Below are positions 20,647 through 33,417 of a stretch of DNA of 64,000 bases, piece after piece; positions within the stretch are counted from its first letter, which is position 1; every line of letters starts with the position of its first letter. Below the pieces are notes generated by a model. It saw only the letters and a program-made list of their open reading frames with translations, was not told the origin of the DNA and searched no databases. The translations under genes and the position numbers were made by a program. Source of the DNA: Xiphophorus maculatus (lineage: Eukaryota > Chordata > Actinopteri > Cyprinodontiformes > Poeciliidae); contig NC_036447.1 of NCBI RefSeq assembly GCF_002775205.1, positions 21,186,501 to 21,250,500 on the forward strand, read 5' to 3'.

Positions 20647-23499
20647 CTATTTTCCATCCACATATGTCTCCTGCACAGTGGTGGTCTTTGTTATCACTGG
20701 AAAAAAGGGAAGAAACAAGATTTATTGACACTTTATATTCTGCAAAATGATGATAATTTAAAAATACTGAAAGGGAAAAAAATCTGTCTTACCTTGTTTA
20801 GAGCCGCTGTTGAAGAATAAAAAGAAAACATTAGTTCATGTTTTGTTAAATTTTTACTTTATCCACTTTTTGTTCATTATCTCTAATATTAGTTTACATG
20901 CATCTTCCTAGCTCTCACCTGTTGTCCTCCCCATCAAGCAGCCTCCTGTACTCTACAATCTCTGCCTCCAGACGGGTTGTGAGGTCCAGAAGAGTGCTGT
21001 ACATCTGTCTCTTCTCTTCTAACGCAGCATTTACATCTGATATCTGAGTTTCCAGGCCCGTGACCACAACCTGGAAACCTGCCAGCTGGGCAGCGTAGCG
21101 TTGCTCAGTCTCTTGCAGAGATGCCTCCAGAGATGATTTCTGATGGAAAGGATGGATAATGAATAGATACGTTAAGTTGTGTCTTGGTAAATGATGTATC
21201 AGCTTCTGGTAACAATGAAATGCAACGTTCCCTCATGGAAACCTGCATCAACTTGCTCTGTTAAAAGAACTGTGCAAGTTTTATATATTGTGCAAAGACG
21301 TTGTATTCTGTATCTGTCCTGTTTACAATGAGTTGACATTACTGCATGGAAAAGTTTCCAAATGTAGCTGGTAAAAACAACTTCAAACATCATGTACAAG
21401 CCAACAACTGCATCACTATATAGCAAAATGTACAGTTCTCTGACTGTACTGATTAGGCTTTTGTAAAAAAAAAAAAAAAAAAAGGAAAATAAATAGATAT
21501 TTCTACTTTGTATTCTTAGTAGGATTTTAGAATAAAGTTTGCATTTTTCTTGGAAAATTAAATGCATTAACTTCAATTACATGTAAAAGTAATTTGTGAT
21601 ATAAATGGGACAAACTTGGTCATATAAAGGAAATCATAAAGTGAATTAATGCAGACTTTATACATGCTGAATGTCAGTTTTTCTATCTCCATGGACCAAT
21701 ATGGGACACGTAAATGTCTCGGTTAGCGGTAGGACATACCATACTGAAATTGGACTCCAGTTCAATCTGAAGCCTCTGGACGGTGATCTTCAGGTCTTTC
21801 ATCTCCAAGCGGAATCCCTCCAGACTGGTTGTTTGTTCTTCTACAACCTTCCCCTCTGATGTCATCTGGGCAGAAAATCAACATTAACTATTATTACTAC
21901 TCCAGGCGCCTCTTCATTAGTTCTTGCTATGTTGAATATGATTTTATGTCTCACTTTTTTATGGTACCACATCTCAAGTTCCTTGCGGCTCTTGGTGATA
22001 AGAACCTCGTAGTGCTCCCTGATCTCCGTCATGATCTGGCTCAGATCTACTGGAGAAGGAGCGTCGACCTCCACGTTAACCTGGCCGCCTACCTGCTTCC
22101 TCAGCAGAGAAATGTCCTGCAGGTGTTCAACAAATAACAGGGTTGAGTAAATGGAAGAAGACAAGAATTAAATGTGAAGCCAAATGCAGTAGAGTGGTTT
22201 ACTTAAAGAGAAATTTAAAGCAAAATTTCCTCTCTTTTATCAGGGATATAAATTATGTACGATTGGGTTGGCACACCATAAAGAGAGAAGTTAGAGTGAA
22301 ACAAAGTTTTCCTTCAGTAAACCGCTGCTGCCGAGACAATGGATAACTGAGAACTCAATTAATTTAACACAAATTAATTAAATTACTAGTTTTTTTCTGT
22401 TGTCTTTAAACATGGTGTAGACCAGACGTACCCGACTCTCCTTCAGAGTCTAAATCATGTAACTTCTAGATGAAGAACACCCAAATCAAAAAGTTCAATA
22501 ACCTCATCAATAAATGAAGCCATCAAGTTTTGCAGAGGCCTGGAAATGAGCCATCCTACTGATTTTATGTGTGTCGGCCACAAACAATGACACGCTGACA
22601 CATCAGTAAACCTTAAAGCTGCTCTGCAAGGGACGTAATTTTCTCTGCAGCTTTACCTCCTCATGGTTCCTCTTCAGCATGATGAGCTCCTCCTTCAGAG
22701 TCTCCCACTGATTCTCCAGATTCATTTTCATCAGAGTGATATCATCCAAAACTTTCTTCAGCCCAGCAATGTCGCCCTCTACAGCCTGCCTCATGCTGAG
22801 CTCGGTCTCAAATCTGACAAGGAAGGGCAGAACAGGTCAGAGAGGTTTCAAGACATACTTATGGGCAGAGGATTTGTGATTGTGATGCATGAGTGAAATG
22901 TTAGAACAGAAGATGGACGTAAACACTTAGACAAAACACTCACTTCATTTTAAAGTCATCAGCAGCCAGTTCTGAACCTTCAATCTCCAAGTTGGTCCTA
23001 GCGTAGAGTGTGGTGGCATGTCGGATCTGAGGATGAAAAGGAAACATCAGGGTAATATACACCTTTTTACAATTTGACAGAGTTATACTGAAAAGCTCGT
23101 AAATTTCAGACCTACAAGGGTTGCAGTCTTCTGGGTGTTTTCTCTTACCTTGTTCTGCAGATCTTCGATGGTGGCCATGTAGGCACTGTAATCATGGCTG
23201 ATCACAGTTTTGCTTGTGTACCACTCTGCGATCTGCTTTTCCAGCCGTTCGTTCTCCTTCTCCAGCTTGTGCACCTTCTCCAGGTAGGAGGCCAGACGGT
23301 CGTTCAGGTTCTGAAGCGTGGCCTTCTCGTTGGCATCAACGTGGAGATCGAGATTATTGGTGTTGATGGCTCCTGAACGGGACAAGTAGTCAATCTGGCC
23401 TACGGAGATGCGGGTGCCAGAACCTCCTGCTCCGCCGTAGACACTCATGGTCTTCTGACCAGTGGACCTCTGGCCAAAGGATCTGGAGGAGAGAGACAT
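20647..23499 (-). CDS. Type I keratin B
   Basis: Second short-headed type I keratin. Exons in gene order: 23499-23149, 23026-22944, 22813-22657, 22116-21955, 21865-21740, 21139-20919, 20806-20793, 20696-20647; total 1164 nt, 387 residues. Exon 1 codes for the same 117 residues as keratin A except one (ISVGQ against ISIGQ), including the helix-start motif from residue 57. From exon 2 onward it has diverged, for example [24 protein letters not shown] against [24 protein letters not shown] in A. In exon 4 it has [14 protein letters not shown] and in exon 5 [21 protein letters not shown]. The helix-end motif [10 protein letters not shown] is at 356-365. The tail is very short ([21 protein letters not shown]), lacking the extra residues of A and C. 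The gene looks intact. It is probably a suprabasal or mucosal epithelial keratin, but the sequence alone does not show tissue. Confidence 0.95.
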
Positions 23500-23672
23500 C
23501 TTGGAGAGTTTGGATCTGAATCAGCAAGAACAACTGGAGATGATCTGCAGTACAAAACACCACTGGGACTCCCTGGTTATATAGCAAAGTGGGAAGGGCC
23601 TGGACATTCAGGTGAAAGGAGGAATGCTGCTCACAGATAATACCATACACTTTGCTATGCAAAGTTTTCATC
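23500..23672 (-). promoter_or_regulatory. Core promoter and 5'UTR of keratin B
   Basis: TATATAA at 23577-23583 on the minus strand and the near-palindrome ACTTTGCATAGCAAAGT at 23649-23665. It aligns by eye with the keratin A promoter along its length, with a 3-bp deletion next to the TATA box. Confidence 0.65.
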
Positions 23673-23850
23673 AACAATAGTGGGGGGGCTGATTCTTATC
23701 TTTTCAAGTCCAACTTGTGGATCCACATTTTGTTCGGTTTCTTAATGAAAAGGCGGAAAGACATCATGCTTTATCTATTTTTAGCACTGGCTCGGCTCTA
23801 TCTCTAAGTGACCGCATTTCCACCGGCCGGCTCGGCTCTGTAGTAGGTAT

Positions 23851-25108
23851 TGGGTAGTGATCGGTTTGACACCGATGCGTCGGCGCATGTGTCAAACCCA
23901 TAGACAAAAACCCGCGTCGGTGCGCGTATTGCTTTCAGCAAGTCACGTGACCGATACAGGAACTGTTTTGAACTGACGCTGACGCGCCAAGCTGTGTATA
24001 TAAGGAAGCGAATCTGTCAGCGGGATGCATTTGGATGCATTTGCCAAAAAATAATTCTTGATCTTTTACGGTACAGCGTCAACTATGGAGCCTCAAGGCA
24101 AACGAAAGGTTTTGTAGTTTGGGACCATTTTGATCTTACGTCAGAAAATAAGTTATTGGTTATCACTTCGTTGTTGTTTCATCCGGTTCTTTTCAGTTCC
24201 TACTCGATCTATATGAATCCAAATTCAGCTGAAATTGACTTAGATTACTTTCATATTATGTTCTGCAGGTTAAATGTTGCATATGTTTCTCCTTTTAAAT
24301 CATACATTTCATAATTTTATTCTTAAATTACCCTCCATAAATAAAAATCTTTAGACAGAAAAAAGGAAAATAAAGACAACCCCGCTATAAATAAATAAAA
24401 AAAAGACATTTCCAGCAAAACACATCCATAAAGATCTGTGTACAAAATAAATATAAAAGAAAAAAATGACATTTATATGAACAATATGCAGTGTCACTAA
24501 AATCTGTTTCATTTAATTAAATTCACCTCAATGCCGAGGCATTATAGTGCCAGGCATCAGAATGAAGTCGCAGATACACCTGGATAAACTCAAGTAAACA
24601 GCCAGTCTACAAATTACTCAGCTGCTTTTTATAAACTATTTCATATAAATGTATTGTTTACTTCATTTTTTTCTACAGCAGGAGAAGTTGTGTCAAAAAA
24701 AAAACGGAGCAGGCTAAATTTCAAAATGTTGGAAAAACTTTTTTTTTTAATGAAAATTTGTTGGGGAAAAAAAACCCAGTCCACAAGCATCCTCATTCCA
24801 AACACGTTCACTTTCATTTTCATCACTTGGTACATGTTCACATTATTTATTGACTGTATCAAAGAATTTCAAATACATTTTAAATTTAACTGAAGATATG
24901 ACATAATACAATATATAATATACAACAAAATACAATGACTTAAATCTTATTGTATAGACTAGTCATCAAATCAGTCTGTCAACTACGTTGCCTGTAGGGA
25001 TTTTTAATGTCCAGCAGGTGTCAGTATTCAGTGACGCAGCATCAATATAGTTTTGCTATGGGTCGAAACTATACATGACGCCTCATTTACCCATCACTAC
25101 CTATTAAA
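23851..25108 (+). mobile_element. hAT-like (BED-finger) transposon relic
   Basis: The left end TAGTGATCGGTTTGACACCG and the right end ATTTACCCATCACTA are both of the TAGTGATSGGT type. Inside, a plus-strand frame near 24075-24140 reads QTKGFVVWDHFDLTSENK, the opening of a BED zinc finger as found in hAT transposases. The rest of the transposase is gone, leaving AT-rich filler. No clear 8-bp duplication, so the exact ends are tentative. Confidence 0.55.
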
Positions 25109-25109
25109 C

Positions 25110-27820
25110 TTCACTGTGATTGTTTAGCCTGTCTTCCCACTACCATCTGTATTTTTGCCAGAGGTTTTATTTCTAAGGATGGTTTAGTATCTGGTGAACT
25201 TTTTAAAAAGACACTGGTTGATAGCAGCTCACTGCGGCTGCGTAGTGTCCGTCTCTAGGTAACCATGTCACTTCCTGTTCACTGTTTGCAGTGAGAAGAT
25301 AAATTTAACATCCCTCTGACTGTTCAAATCAGCTAATTTAAGCAGAGCTATTTCCTGACGTGTGAAGATCGCACAATAATCCACAAAGAAATACCTTTGC
25401 TAGGTTTTAAAAATTTATGTATAACAAGAATATTGAAGACTAAGGACATTAAACTGACCAGTCACATTTCAGATTTGCTTTTCAAACTGTTGACCACATT
25501 GCTCTTTTACACAGGGTCAATATGTTGTAGGTATCAAATGGACATTTTAGGCTGTTTTCGATTATTTTATTTCAGGTCATACATGTTAATGATAAATCTT
25601 TAATGTAAATCAAGTAGGGTGTACCACAGGGCTCAGCGCTTGGTCCATTGCGATTAACTTTACATAAACGCACATATAAAATAATGTGAAAATACTATAC
25701 ACCAAAAGATAGGTTTTGATTTTTTTAAATTATAATTAGCTATATCCTAGCCCTCCCGCGGTCTTAGCCCGACGCTCAGGAGGAGCGCGGTAGATGTCAC
25801 GGTTCTGCTTGGAGAGATCATCTCATTGCTTTGGTTTCTGTCATCATCGCCTTTTAGACTTACTATAGAGAGAAGTGCTTACATAAAAGGTTTGTGCAAC
25901 ATCTGACAAGTCACTTAGTGCAAACATGAATTTTACTTATCTGGTGGGGAATCTGCAGTAGTACTCCAGGGTGTTGACGTACTTTAACCAACAACATTTT
26001 TGCTCATCTGTGCAAAAATAGCAGCCTCAGCTAAGTTGAGCGGGGAAAACCAAACGTTTAAAATAACAGATAAAAAGGAGAAAGTTGTGCTACGAGTCCC
26101 TCCTGCTGACATGGCGATCAAATTTCCACTTCACTTGGATTATTGAGAAGCGCTCACGGCTCATGGAGAGGTGAGTGTGTGAACGCATACATTATCAATT
26201 AAAACAAAACATGAATTCATAGGTTGCAAGGCACTATCAATTTAAATCCATATTTAGATGGTATAATTCATTCATGAGGAATCAGCTCCACTTAAAGCAA
26301 CTAAATCATTTGTGAAATTAATGGCAAGTCTCCTCAATTTTTTTTCACGTAAAAGTAAAGTCAAAGAAAATTTGCAATCCTTTAATATAAATTTAATCCC
26401 AGTCTAAAATCTTAAAAACTACAAAAGCACAGAAGGTAAAAATATATTTTTTAATGTTCTGCCTTTGATACATTTTGTATCACAGTTGCACAAGAAGGAA
26501 CTGCCTGACCAGCATTCTTTAAGGGCAAATAAAGCCTTCACTCCTCACTGTATCTGGCCTCACCCTGCTTATCAGTTTGACGGCTGAACAAATAGCTTCT
26601 GACATGTGTACAGTGAAAGGCAACTAAGCATTGTAACGATATGCTTTCAACGATATGAAAAAAAACCATCACAGGCACCGCAAAAAAAGGAGCAACATTG
26701 AGTATAAACTCATAAAAACACATAAATGAAATATACTTCTGGTTTAGAGGGTTTTTTAATTTGGCGGTGCGTTTATTCCAACTAAAAACAGTTTGTTATT
26801 TTGATAAGTGAAAATACATTCGCAAAAATTTTTATCGTTTACGAACACAAACAGGTTGTACTGACAAAAATACCTCCACTTTGCTTGTGAAGAAATGTTT
26901 TACAGCATTGCCAAGAATAATTACTGCAAAGATCACAGGCGCATATTGCCCTGAAGAAACCTTTTTGAAATTCTTGAGCAAATGTCACTTAACGACAGCA
27001 AACTAACACATCGACGGCAGCAACTGCAGCAGTTGTTGCAGTGAAAGCTTGTTGTCAGACTGCTTTAGGTGAATATTTAGCTGGATATTTGTACTACTTT
27101 TTACAATGAAAGCAAAAGCCATCAAAATTAAAAGATTTCCATTTTAGAAAGATTTCATTTCATCCGTTTAGTAAAAATGTTGCTATACTTTTAAAAAAAA
27201 AGTCTATGTCTGTGTCACCGCAAAATGTGTGTAAGAGTTTCTATAATTACCTTTCATATAAATGTTAACATCTGCAGTCTAAGCTGTTCACACACCAATA
27301 AATGTAATTTATATTGAACTTTTTTTTTTTTGCTAAAGCTGCTAAAGCTTGTGTGCTACCCTTTGATAATAGGCAGTGGAAGCAAAAAGTGTGGCTGGTG
27401 AGAATATTACAGCCGATGAGCAACTTGAAACTTGAAAGCTCCATTTTCATTCTGTTATCACCAGATTAGATTTTGGTATAGTTCTAAAGACTTTCTTAAA
27501 GATGTTTCTCAAAGCCTGCGTGTCCAAAATAACTGCAGCTGCCATGTCCTCCACCCCTGGGTCCACTTTTCACAGAGGTGAAACTGTCACTGGCATGTGT
27601 CAATTCTGTCACTATACGAGCAGCTGGAAGACCAAAATATTTTTAATATATATTTATTGTAAAGCAGTGACTTGAGTTTGCCACTGATGAGAAAAACAAA
27701 CATGTTTGTACCTTTACCATGCCCTTTAGGAACAAGAAAATGTGGATTTACGAGTTTGACTTGTTGGTGGACAAATGAACCCCTACCCCGTGATCGCCAC
27801 ACCCATGGCAAAGAAGGGAT
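25110..27820. other. Intergenic between keratins B and C, repeat-bearing
   Basis: Mostly AT-rich and uninformative. The one recognisable item is a short reverse-transcriptase scrap at 25613-25670. Several frames of 60-70 codons have no motif or exon context. Confidence 0.45.
25613..25670 (+). mobile_element. LINE reverse-transcriptase motif scrap
   Basis: The frame starting near 25616 reads GVPQGSALGPLRLTL, the highly conserved palm-region motif GVPQGSxLGPLLF of non-LTR reverse transcriptases. Only about 20 codons survive. Confidence 0.7.
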
Positions 27821-27829
27821 TAGATAGAA

Positions 27830-27979
27830 GAGGGGTAATCTGCCAAATGCATTCCTCCTTTCATGTGAAGCTCCAGGCCCTTCCCACTTTGCTGCTATAT
27901 AACCAGGGAGTCCCAGTGGTGTTTTGTACTGCAGATCATCTCCAGTTGTTCTTGCTGGTTCAGATCCAAACTCTCCAAG
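27830..27979 (+). promoter_or_regulatory. Core promoter and 5'UTR of keratin C
   Basis: TATATAA at 27896-27902, 78 bp before the ATG. The block from about 27850 is a close match to the keratin A and B promoters, but the upstream TTTGCATAGCAAA palindrome is absent here. Confidence 0.65.
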
Positions 27980-30489
27980 ATGTCTTTCTCCTCCAGATCC
28001 TTTGGCCAGAGGTCCACTGGTCAGAAGACCATGAGTGTCTACGGCGGAGCAGGAGGTTCTGGCACCCGCATCTCCGTAGGCCAGATTGACTACTTGTCCC
28101 GTTCAGGAGCCATCAACACCAATAATCTCGATCTCCACGTTGATGCCAACGAGAAGGCCACGCTTCAGAACCTGAACGACCGTCTGGCCTCCTACCTGGA
28201 GAAGGTGCACAAGCTGGAGAAGGAGAACGAACGGCTGGAAAAGCAGATCGCAGAGTGGTACACAAGCAAAACTGTGATCAGCCATGATTACAGTGCCTAC
28301 ATGGCCACCATCGAAGATCTGCAGAACAAGGTAAGAGAAAACACCCAGAAGGCTGCCACCCCTGTAGGTCTGATGGAACCACATGTTGTGTCTGTGAAGG
28401 TGCCACGTTATAAGATTTTTAGATGTCTTTCAAAGTGTGCGGTTAAGAAATTTTAATTACTATCATAACAAATTCAGGCCTCAATGGAGGGTTGATTTTC
28501 ACCGTGACTCATTTATCAGTCCTTGTTTAATGGCTAATTTTAATCATGAGTTACATTCTAAATTCATGATTAAATTAATTTAAACTTTATTTTAAAAGTT
28601 AAGTCAATATAATCAAACCATATTTGTGGATGAAGCACAATACTCCTTCTACTCTTTGTCATCAGGTAACACTAAGAAACAAAAAAAAAGATATGCTCAC
28701 CTTTATTGAACAGCATTCCTGATTTATTTTTCCATCCTCAGATCCGAGAAGCCACCATGGTCAACATAAGGACCTACTTGGAGATTGACAATTCAAAACT
28801 GGCTGCTGATGACTTTAAAATGAAGTGAGTCTAAGTGTTTACTCCCAGCTCCTGCTGTGCCATTTCGCTAATGCATCACAACGTAACGTGAACTCATGCC
28901 CTACAGAAAACGTCTTCTGCCTGAAACCTCTCTGACCTGTTCTGCCCTTCCTTATCAGATATGAGACCGAGCTCAGCATGAGGCAGGCTGTAGAGGCCGA
29001 CATCGCTGGGCTGAAGAGAGTTTTGGATGATCTCACTATGTGCAAAATGGATCTGGAGAGTCAGCAGGAGACTCTGAAGGAGGAGCTCATCATGCTGAAG
29101 AGGAACCACGAGGAGGTAAAGCTGCAGAGAAAACAGAGAGCCTGTGACAAAGAAACAAGTTCGACGACTTTGGGGTGCCTGATAAGTCAATATGTCTGTC
29201 CACACCAGGCCTAAACAGAAGCTGGACTGACCCGATCCGACTATGATTAATTAACGCTGGTTGTAAATCATCTATCCGCACCTATTTACTTTACTAGTAA
29301 CCTTAGTTTGACTCATATTTCTGTTGTGTGCTAAAGATAAAACACATTACTTCTTCCTCGCCCCAGATAAAACAGATGGAATATTACTTTAGGCTGCATT
29401 TAAATGAAAGAACTGGTGGCATTTTTGTTGTTCCTGGGTCTGCCCTTTGCTCTCTTGACATACCCATATGTTGTTCTCTTCCTGTAAGATTATTTAATTC
29501 TCCTACAGGACTTGGCTCAGCTGAGGAAGCAGATGAGCGGCCAGGTTAACGTGGAGGTCGACGCTGGTTCTCAAGTTGACCTGAACCGGATCATGACGGA
29601 GATCAGGGAGCACTACGAGGCTCTGATTGCCAAGAACCGCAAGGATCTTGAGCAGTGGCACCAGAGCAAGGTGAGACACAAAGCTGCAGTCCTTTCAGTC
29701 CAACAGAGCTTCACTGGACTCCAACAACATTTGATGTGATTCTGTCCAGATTACAGTGGTGGAGAAGGGTGTAGCAGAACAAACAACCAATCTTCAGACA
29801 TCCCACACTGAGATTAAAGAACTGAAGAACACCCTGCAGAAATATCAGATTGAACTGCAGTCACATCAGAGTATGGTAAGCCTCATCTCTTCCTTGTCAC
29901 ATTTTCACTCCATTCAGTTTACCTCCCCATGCAGTTGAACCAAACTATGAAAAAAACTAAACAAACATTTTTTCTCCTTCCCCAACAGAAATCATCTCTA
30001 GAGGCATCTCTGCTAGAGACTCAGCAACGCTACGCTGCCCAGCTATCAGGTCTGCAGGATGTCGTCACAGGCCTGGAAGCTCAGTTATCAAGTCTGAGCG
30101 AAAACATCAGAGAAAACGAACTGAAGTACAGCAATCTTCTGGACATCAAGACCCGTCTGGAGTTGGAGATTTCAGAGTACAGGAGGCTGCTTGATGGGGA
30201 GGACGTCAGGTGAGAGCCGGGCAAGATAAAGAGAACTTTATGAGTAAGATTAAATAAACATGAAGTAATCATTTCATTTCTTTTCCCTTTTCAAATAGCA
30301 GCTCTAGACAAGGTAAGATGAATTTTCTTCTAAATTTGCCATTTAAGTATTCTAATCTTTAAGAACATCAATTGGTTTATAAATCCTGCTTGTCTTTTTG
30401 CAGTGGTCACAAAGACCATCGTTGTGGAGGAGACAATTGTGGATGGAAAGGTGGTGTCTTCCTCCTCTTCCTCTAAAGTGGTGGATTAA
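27980..30489 (+). CDS. Type I keratin C
   Basis: Third short-headed type I keratin, in the opposite orientation to A and B. Exons: 27980-28330, 28742-28824, 28959-29115, 29509-29670, 29750-29875, 29989-30209, 30299-30312, 30404-30489; 1200 nt, 399 residues. It starts [15 protein letters not shown]. The helix-start motif lies from residue 57 and [10 protein letters not shown] at 356-365. The tail ([20 protein letters not shown], then a serine run and KVVD) is longer than in B. Exons 3-6 are nearly identical to keratin A and intron 4 (29671-29749) is base-for-base the same as in A, so the two are recent duplicates or are being homogenised. An AATAAA at 30517-30522 closes the gene only 28 bp after the stop. 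All splice sites are GT-AG and the gene looks functional. Confidence 0.96.
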
Positions 30490-30516
30490 AAATATTATAA
30501 AGCACAAGCAAAATTT

Positions 30517-30522
30517 AATAAA
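30517..30522 (+). terminator. Polyadenylation signal of keratin C
   Basis: AATAAA 28 bp downstream of the stop, followed by a TTGTGTGTTTTTG stretch typical of downstream elements. Confidence 0.75.
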
Positions 30523-30529
30523 GGTCTTG

Positions 30530-33310
30530 CAGTCAAATTACATTTTCTTGTGTGTTTTTGTTATATATATATATATATATACACATTTAAACAGCAGTTT
30601 TCTTTTCATACAAACTGGGACAAAATATCATAATTATATTAGAAAAGACTATTTAGATCTGCTTCCTTTTCCACACCTACCCAGTGAACTAGCCTTGGTA
30701 TTTATCTTTTCATGATTAAAACCACAAAGATTCACTAGCTAAAGACGCATGCTTCAGTATTTACTACAGACAGTAGTTTTGGGTTTCTTTTAAAAAGATT
30801 ATTATTGTTATAGCACAGTTTTTTATGATTGCTAAAACATTCAAGTTAAAACTGTCCCACATTTAGCAAAACCTAACAGCCAATTAGCAAAACGCCACCC
30901 CAGATTTGCACAAATATTACCACATTAAAAACTTCAAATTTCTATTGTAAAACCCCCAAAACATTTAACAACTTTTAAATTAAAATTGATCATTTGAATT
31001 TATTTATTATAGGGACAGTGGATATTGATAACATTTCTGTCAAAATGCCAGTTAGCTTAAATGCAATTTTTCACTTGCAGTTCTTAGACACCCTAAGAAA
31101 TTAGAAGTAGAACTATAAATTTACAAAACCAAAATTCTTTTCCATCTTATTTTATTCATTTAATTATAGACAATTATACACTAGAATACGAGATGCGATG
31201 TTTTTTGTGTTATAGCGGCTTTGCTAATTATCAACACCTGACTATAGGAGGTTTTTGAAGAATAAGAAAAGAAAGGGGGATAAAATGAAGAAAAATAAAA
31301 AAAGCAGAATGACCAGTAAGCAGCTTTGCCCAGGCTTAAGCTATTGCTTTTGGGCACTATTACAGATGCTAATGTGTGTCTTTAGCTTTAGCTCAGTGGC
31401 AAAGGAGTTCCAGAGTTTGGGAGCCTAAAAGACTGCAGCTGTTAGACAAACATCAGTCAGAAACAATTAGCACAACCGAGACACGGTGACAGCAGAGGGC
31501 AGCAAAAGCAAGTCTAATAGTAGAGGTACAGTATGTCTTATAGAAATGTTTTGGCTGCTGCTTTCTGGCTTTAAAGTAATTACGCAGCTCGGTGTTGCGC
31601 CAAAATCTGATAGGGAGAAATCGGGCGCAACCCCAAGGAGTGAACCCAGCCTGCTTGTGTCTTGATGAATTGTTTCAAATGTCTTTTTTTGGTTGTTTAG
31701 TTCTTATAGATAAACTATACAGCAATAAGACATGGTTATATGCCCAAGGTTACAACAACGGTTTGTCTAATTTATCATTTTCTCTCCCTTGGAATGTTCT
31801 CTGCGTCAAAGTGTCAGATTTACGTGTTTCGTCATTTGTCATAAATATTTCCTCCTCCCATCTAAATAGCAGTGAACGTTTTCTTTTCACAGATTGTCTA
31901 CAGGCTTTCTTAAACTTAGAGGAACTGTGATTCTGTGTGTGACTCAATGAATAGTGCTGTGGGGTTCTATTAATTAGATTAAATTCAGAAACGTCATGTT
32001 TGAAAAACTAAAGCACAGGTCTTGTGCAGTATATCTGAAGGCATTCAGTGTCACACTGAAAAACGCCCAAAGATAGAGCATGTAACTTATTTTTTTTAAA
32101 AACACTATTCTATTGTTATAACTGTCACTGTGACAGTATGATATGAGACAAATAATCTGTGAAAAGATTGAGCTCTTCTGACCTCCCCTGAGAAATGCAC
32201 CGTCCCTGTCAAAAACAACCAAGCAGTGCCAGGAGGAATATCTTAGCGCTGTCAATACCCCTCTTTTATGAGATGCTCATTCTGCTAATAGTGGAGAAAC
32301 AATGTTCCAGGAAAACAGTTTATCCGCTATCTTCTGTGGCTATGCTAACTAGCTTCAGCATTCACAGCAGGTTTCATTGTAGAGTAGCAGAGAGCAAGGA
32401 GGAGGTTGGGAGAAGCGCATACACATGGATGATGTGAGCAGGAGCAGTGTATTTCTTCAGATGGCAGCAGGTCCACAGGGAGAGGGCATAGAGTTACAGA
32501 GTTATGACAGTGACAGTTTTAATAAAAATGTGAAAGAACATATTTGTTCATAAAAATGTCATTCAGGTACAACCTACAATCAAACTACAGCTGGACCGCT
32601 CACATTCCTTCGTCCTCTGCAGAAGGTCAGAACATAATGCCTGTATTATTTGGTACTGAATGTAAACAATAACAAAGAGAGAGACTGAAATCAATCTGCA
32701 TCGACAGAAATTGACAGAGACATACGTTTCCTGTAATTTTCTGTCAATTTTAAAACACTAAAAGGATAAAGTCACTGGCAAAGCAACAAAGAAAATTACT
32801 GTTTTCTATCACCTTGTTGATTTTAAACTCATCCCTGACGGGTGTTTTTGTTCAGACTCATCATCTCGAGAAGAGGGATAAATGTGTTTAAAGACTCAAT
32901 AACTTTCTTTTTAAATGTGTTAATATTATAGGATTTATTTTTCTTCCAACATACGATTTAATTGAGCCTGGAAGCTTTGCGGTGAGCGATTATGATTATA
33001 CTGGAGTACTGCAAAAAATATACATATATATATATATATTTTACTTCAGGACACTGAACAGGTCAACTCATAAGAAATTGTTACTCAAGGAGGTTTTTAT
33101 AAACTAATATCTATGTTTTCAAGCAGATAAATTTCAAGTTGATCTACTTTTTTTTAATTAGAGGCTGATCCTTTAAGTCTGAAGATGTTGTGACAGAATA
33201 CAAGACACAATTCCCATGTTACAGCGCTATAAAGCTGCCTGGTGATAGTATGTTAATGAAAACATATTTTACATTATCAAGAATTACAAAGACGCAGACA
33301 GGATAGAGTG
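30530..33310. other. Intergenic between keratins C and D
   Basis: The 3' ends of keratins C and D face each other across this stretch. It contains TA-rich microsatellites near 30562-30583 and 33018-33040 and a short segment near 31390-31440 (GGAGTTCCAGAGTTTGGGAG) resembling a teleost repeat. No gene seen. Confidence 0.45.
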
Positions 33311-33319
33311 ATAGAGGCT

Positions 33320-33325
33320 TTTATT
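33320..33325 (-). terminator. Polyadenylation signal of keratin D
   Basis: AATAAA on the minus strand, about 93 bp after the stop codon. Confidence 0.7.
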
Positions 33326-33417
33326 GCGTTGGTGATATATGAAGGAAGCAGTTCTGATCCAGATGGTGACGTGACCTTCAGCTGCGGTTCCTCATGTTTT
33401 CCATGTGTCTCAGGTCA

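Noticed and set aside
22395-22560. Possible MITE related to the CAGGGGTGTC family inside keratin B intron 3
   Set aside because: Resemblance is limited to short words and no inverted ends or flanking duplication can be seen.
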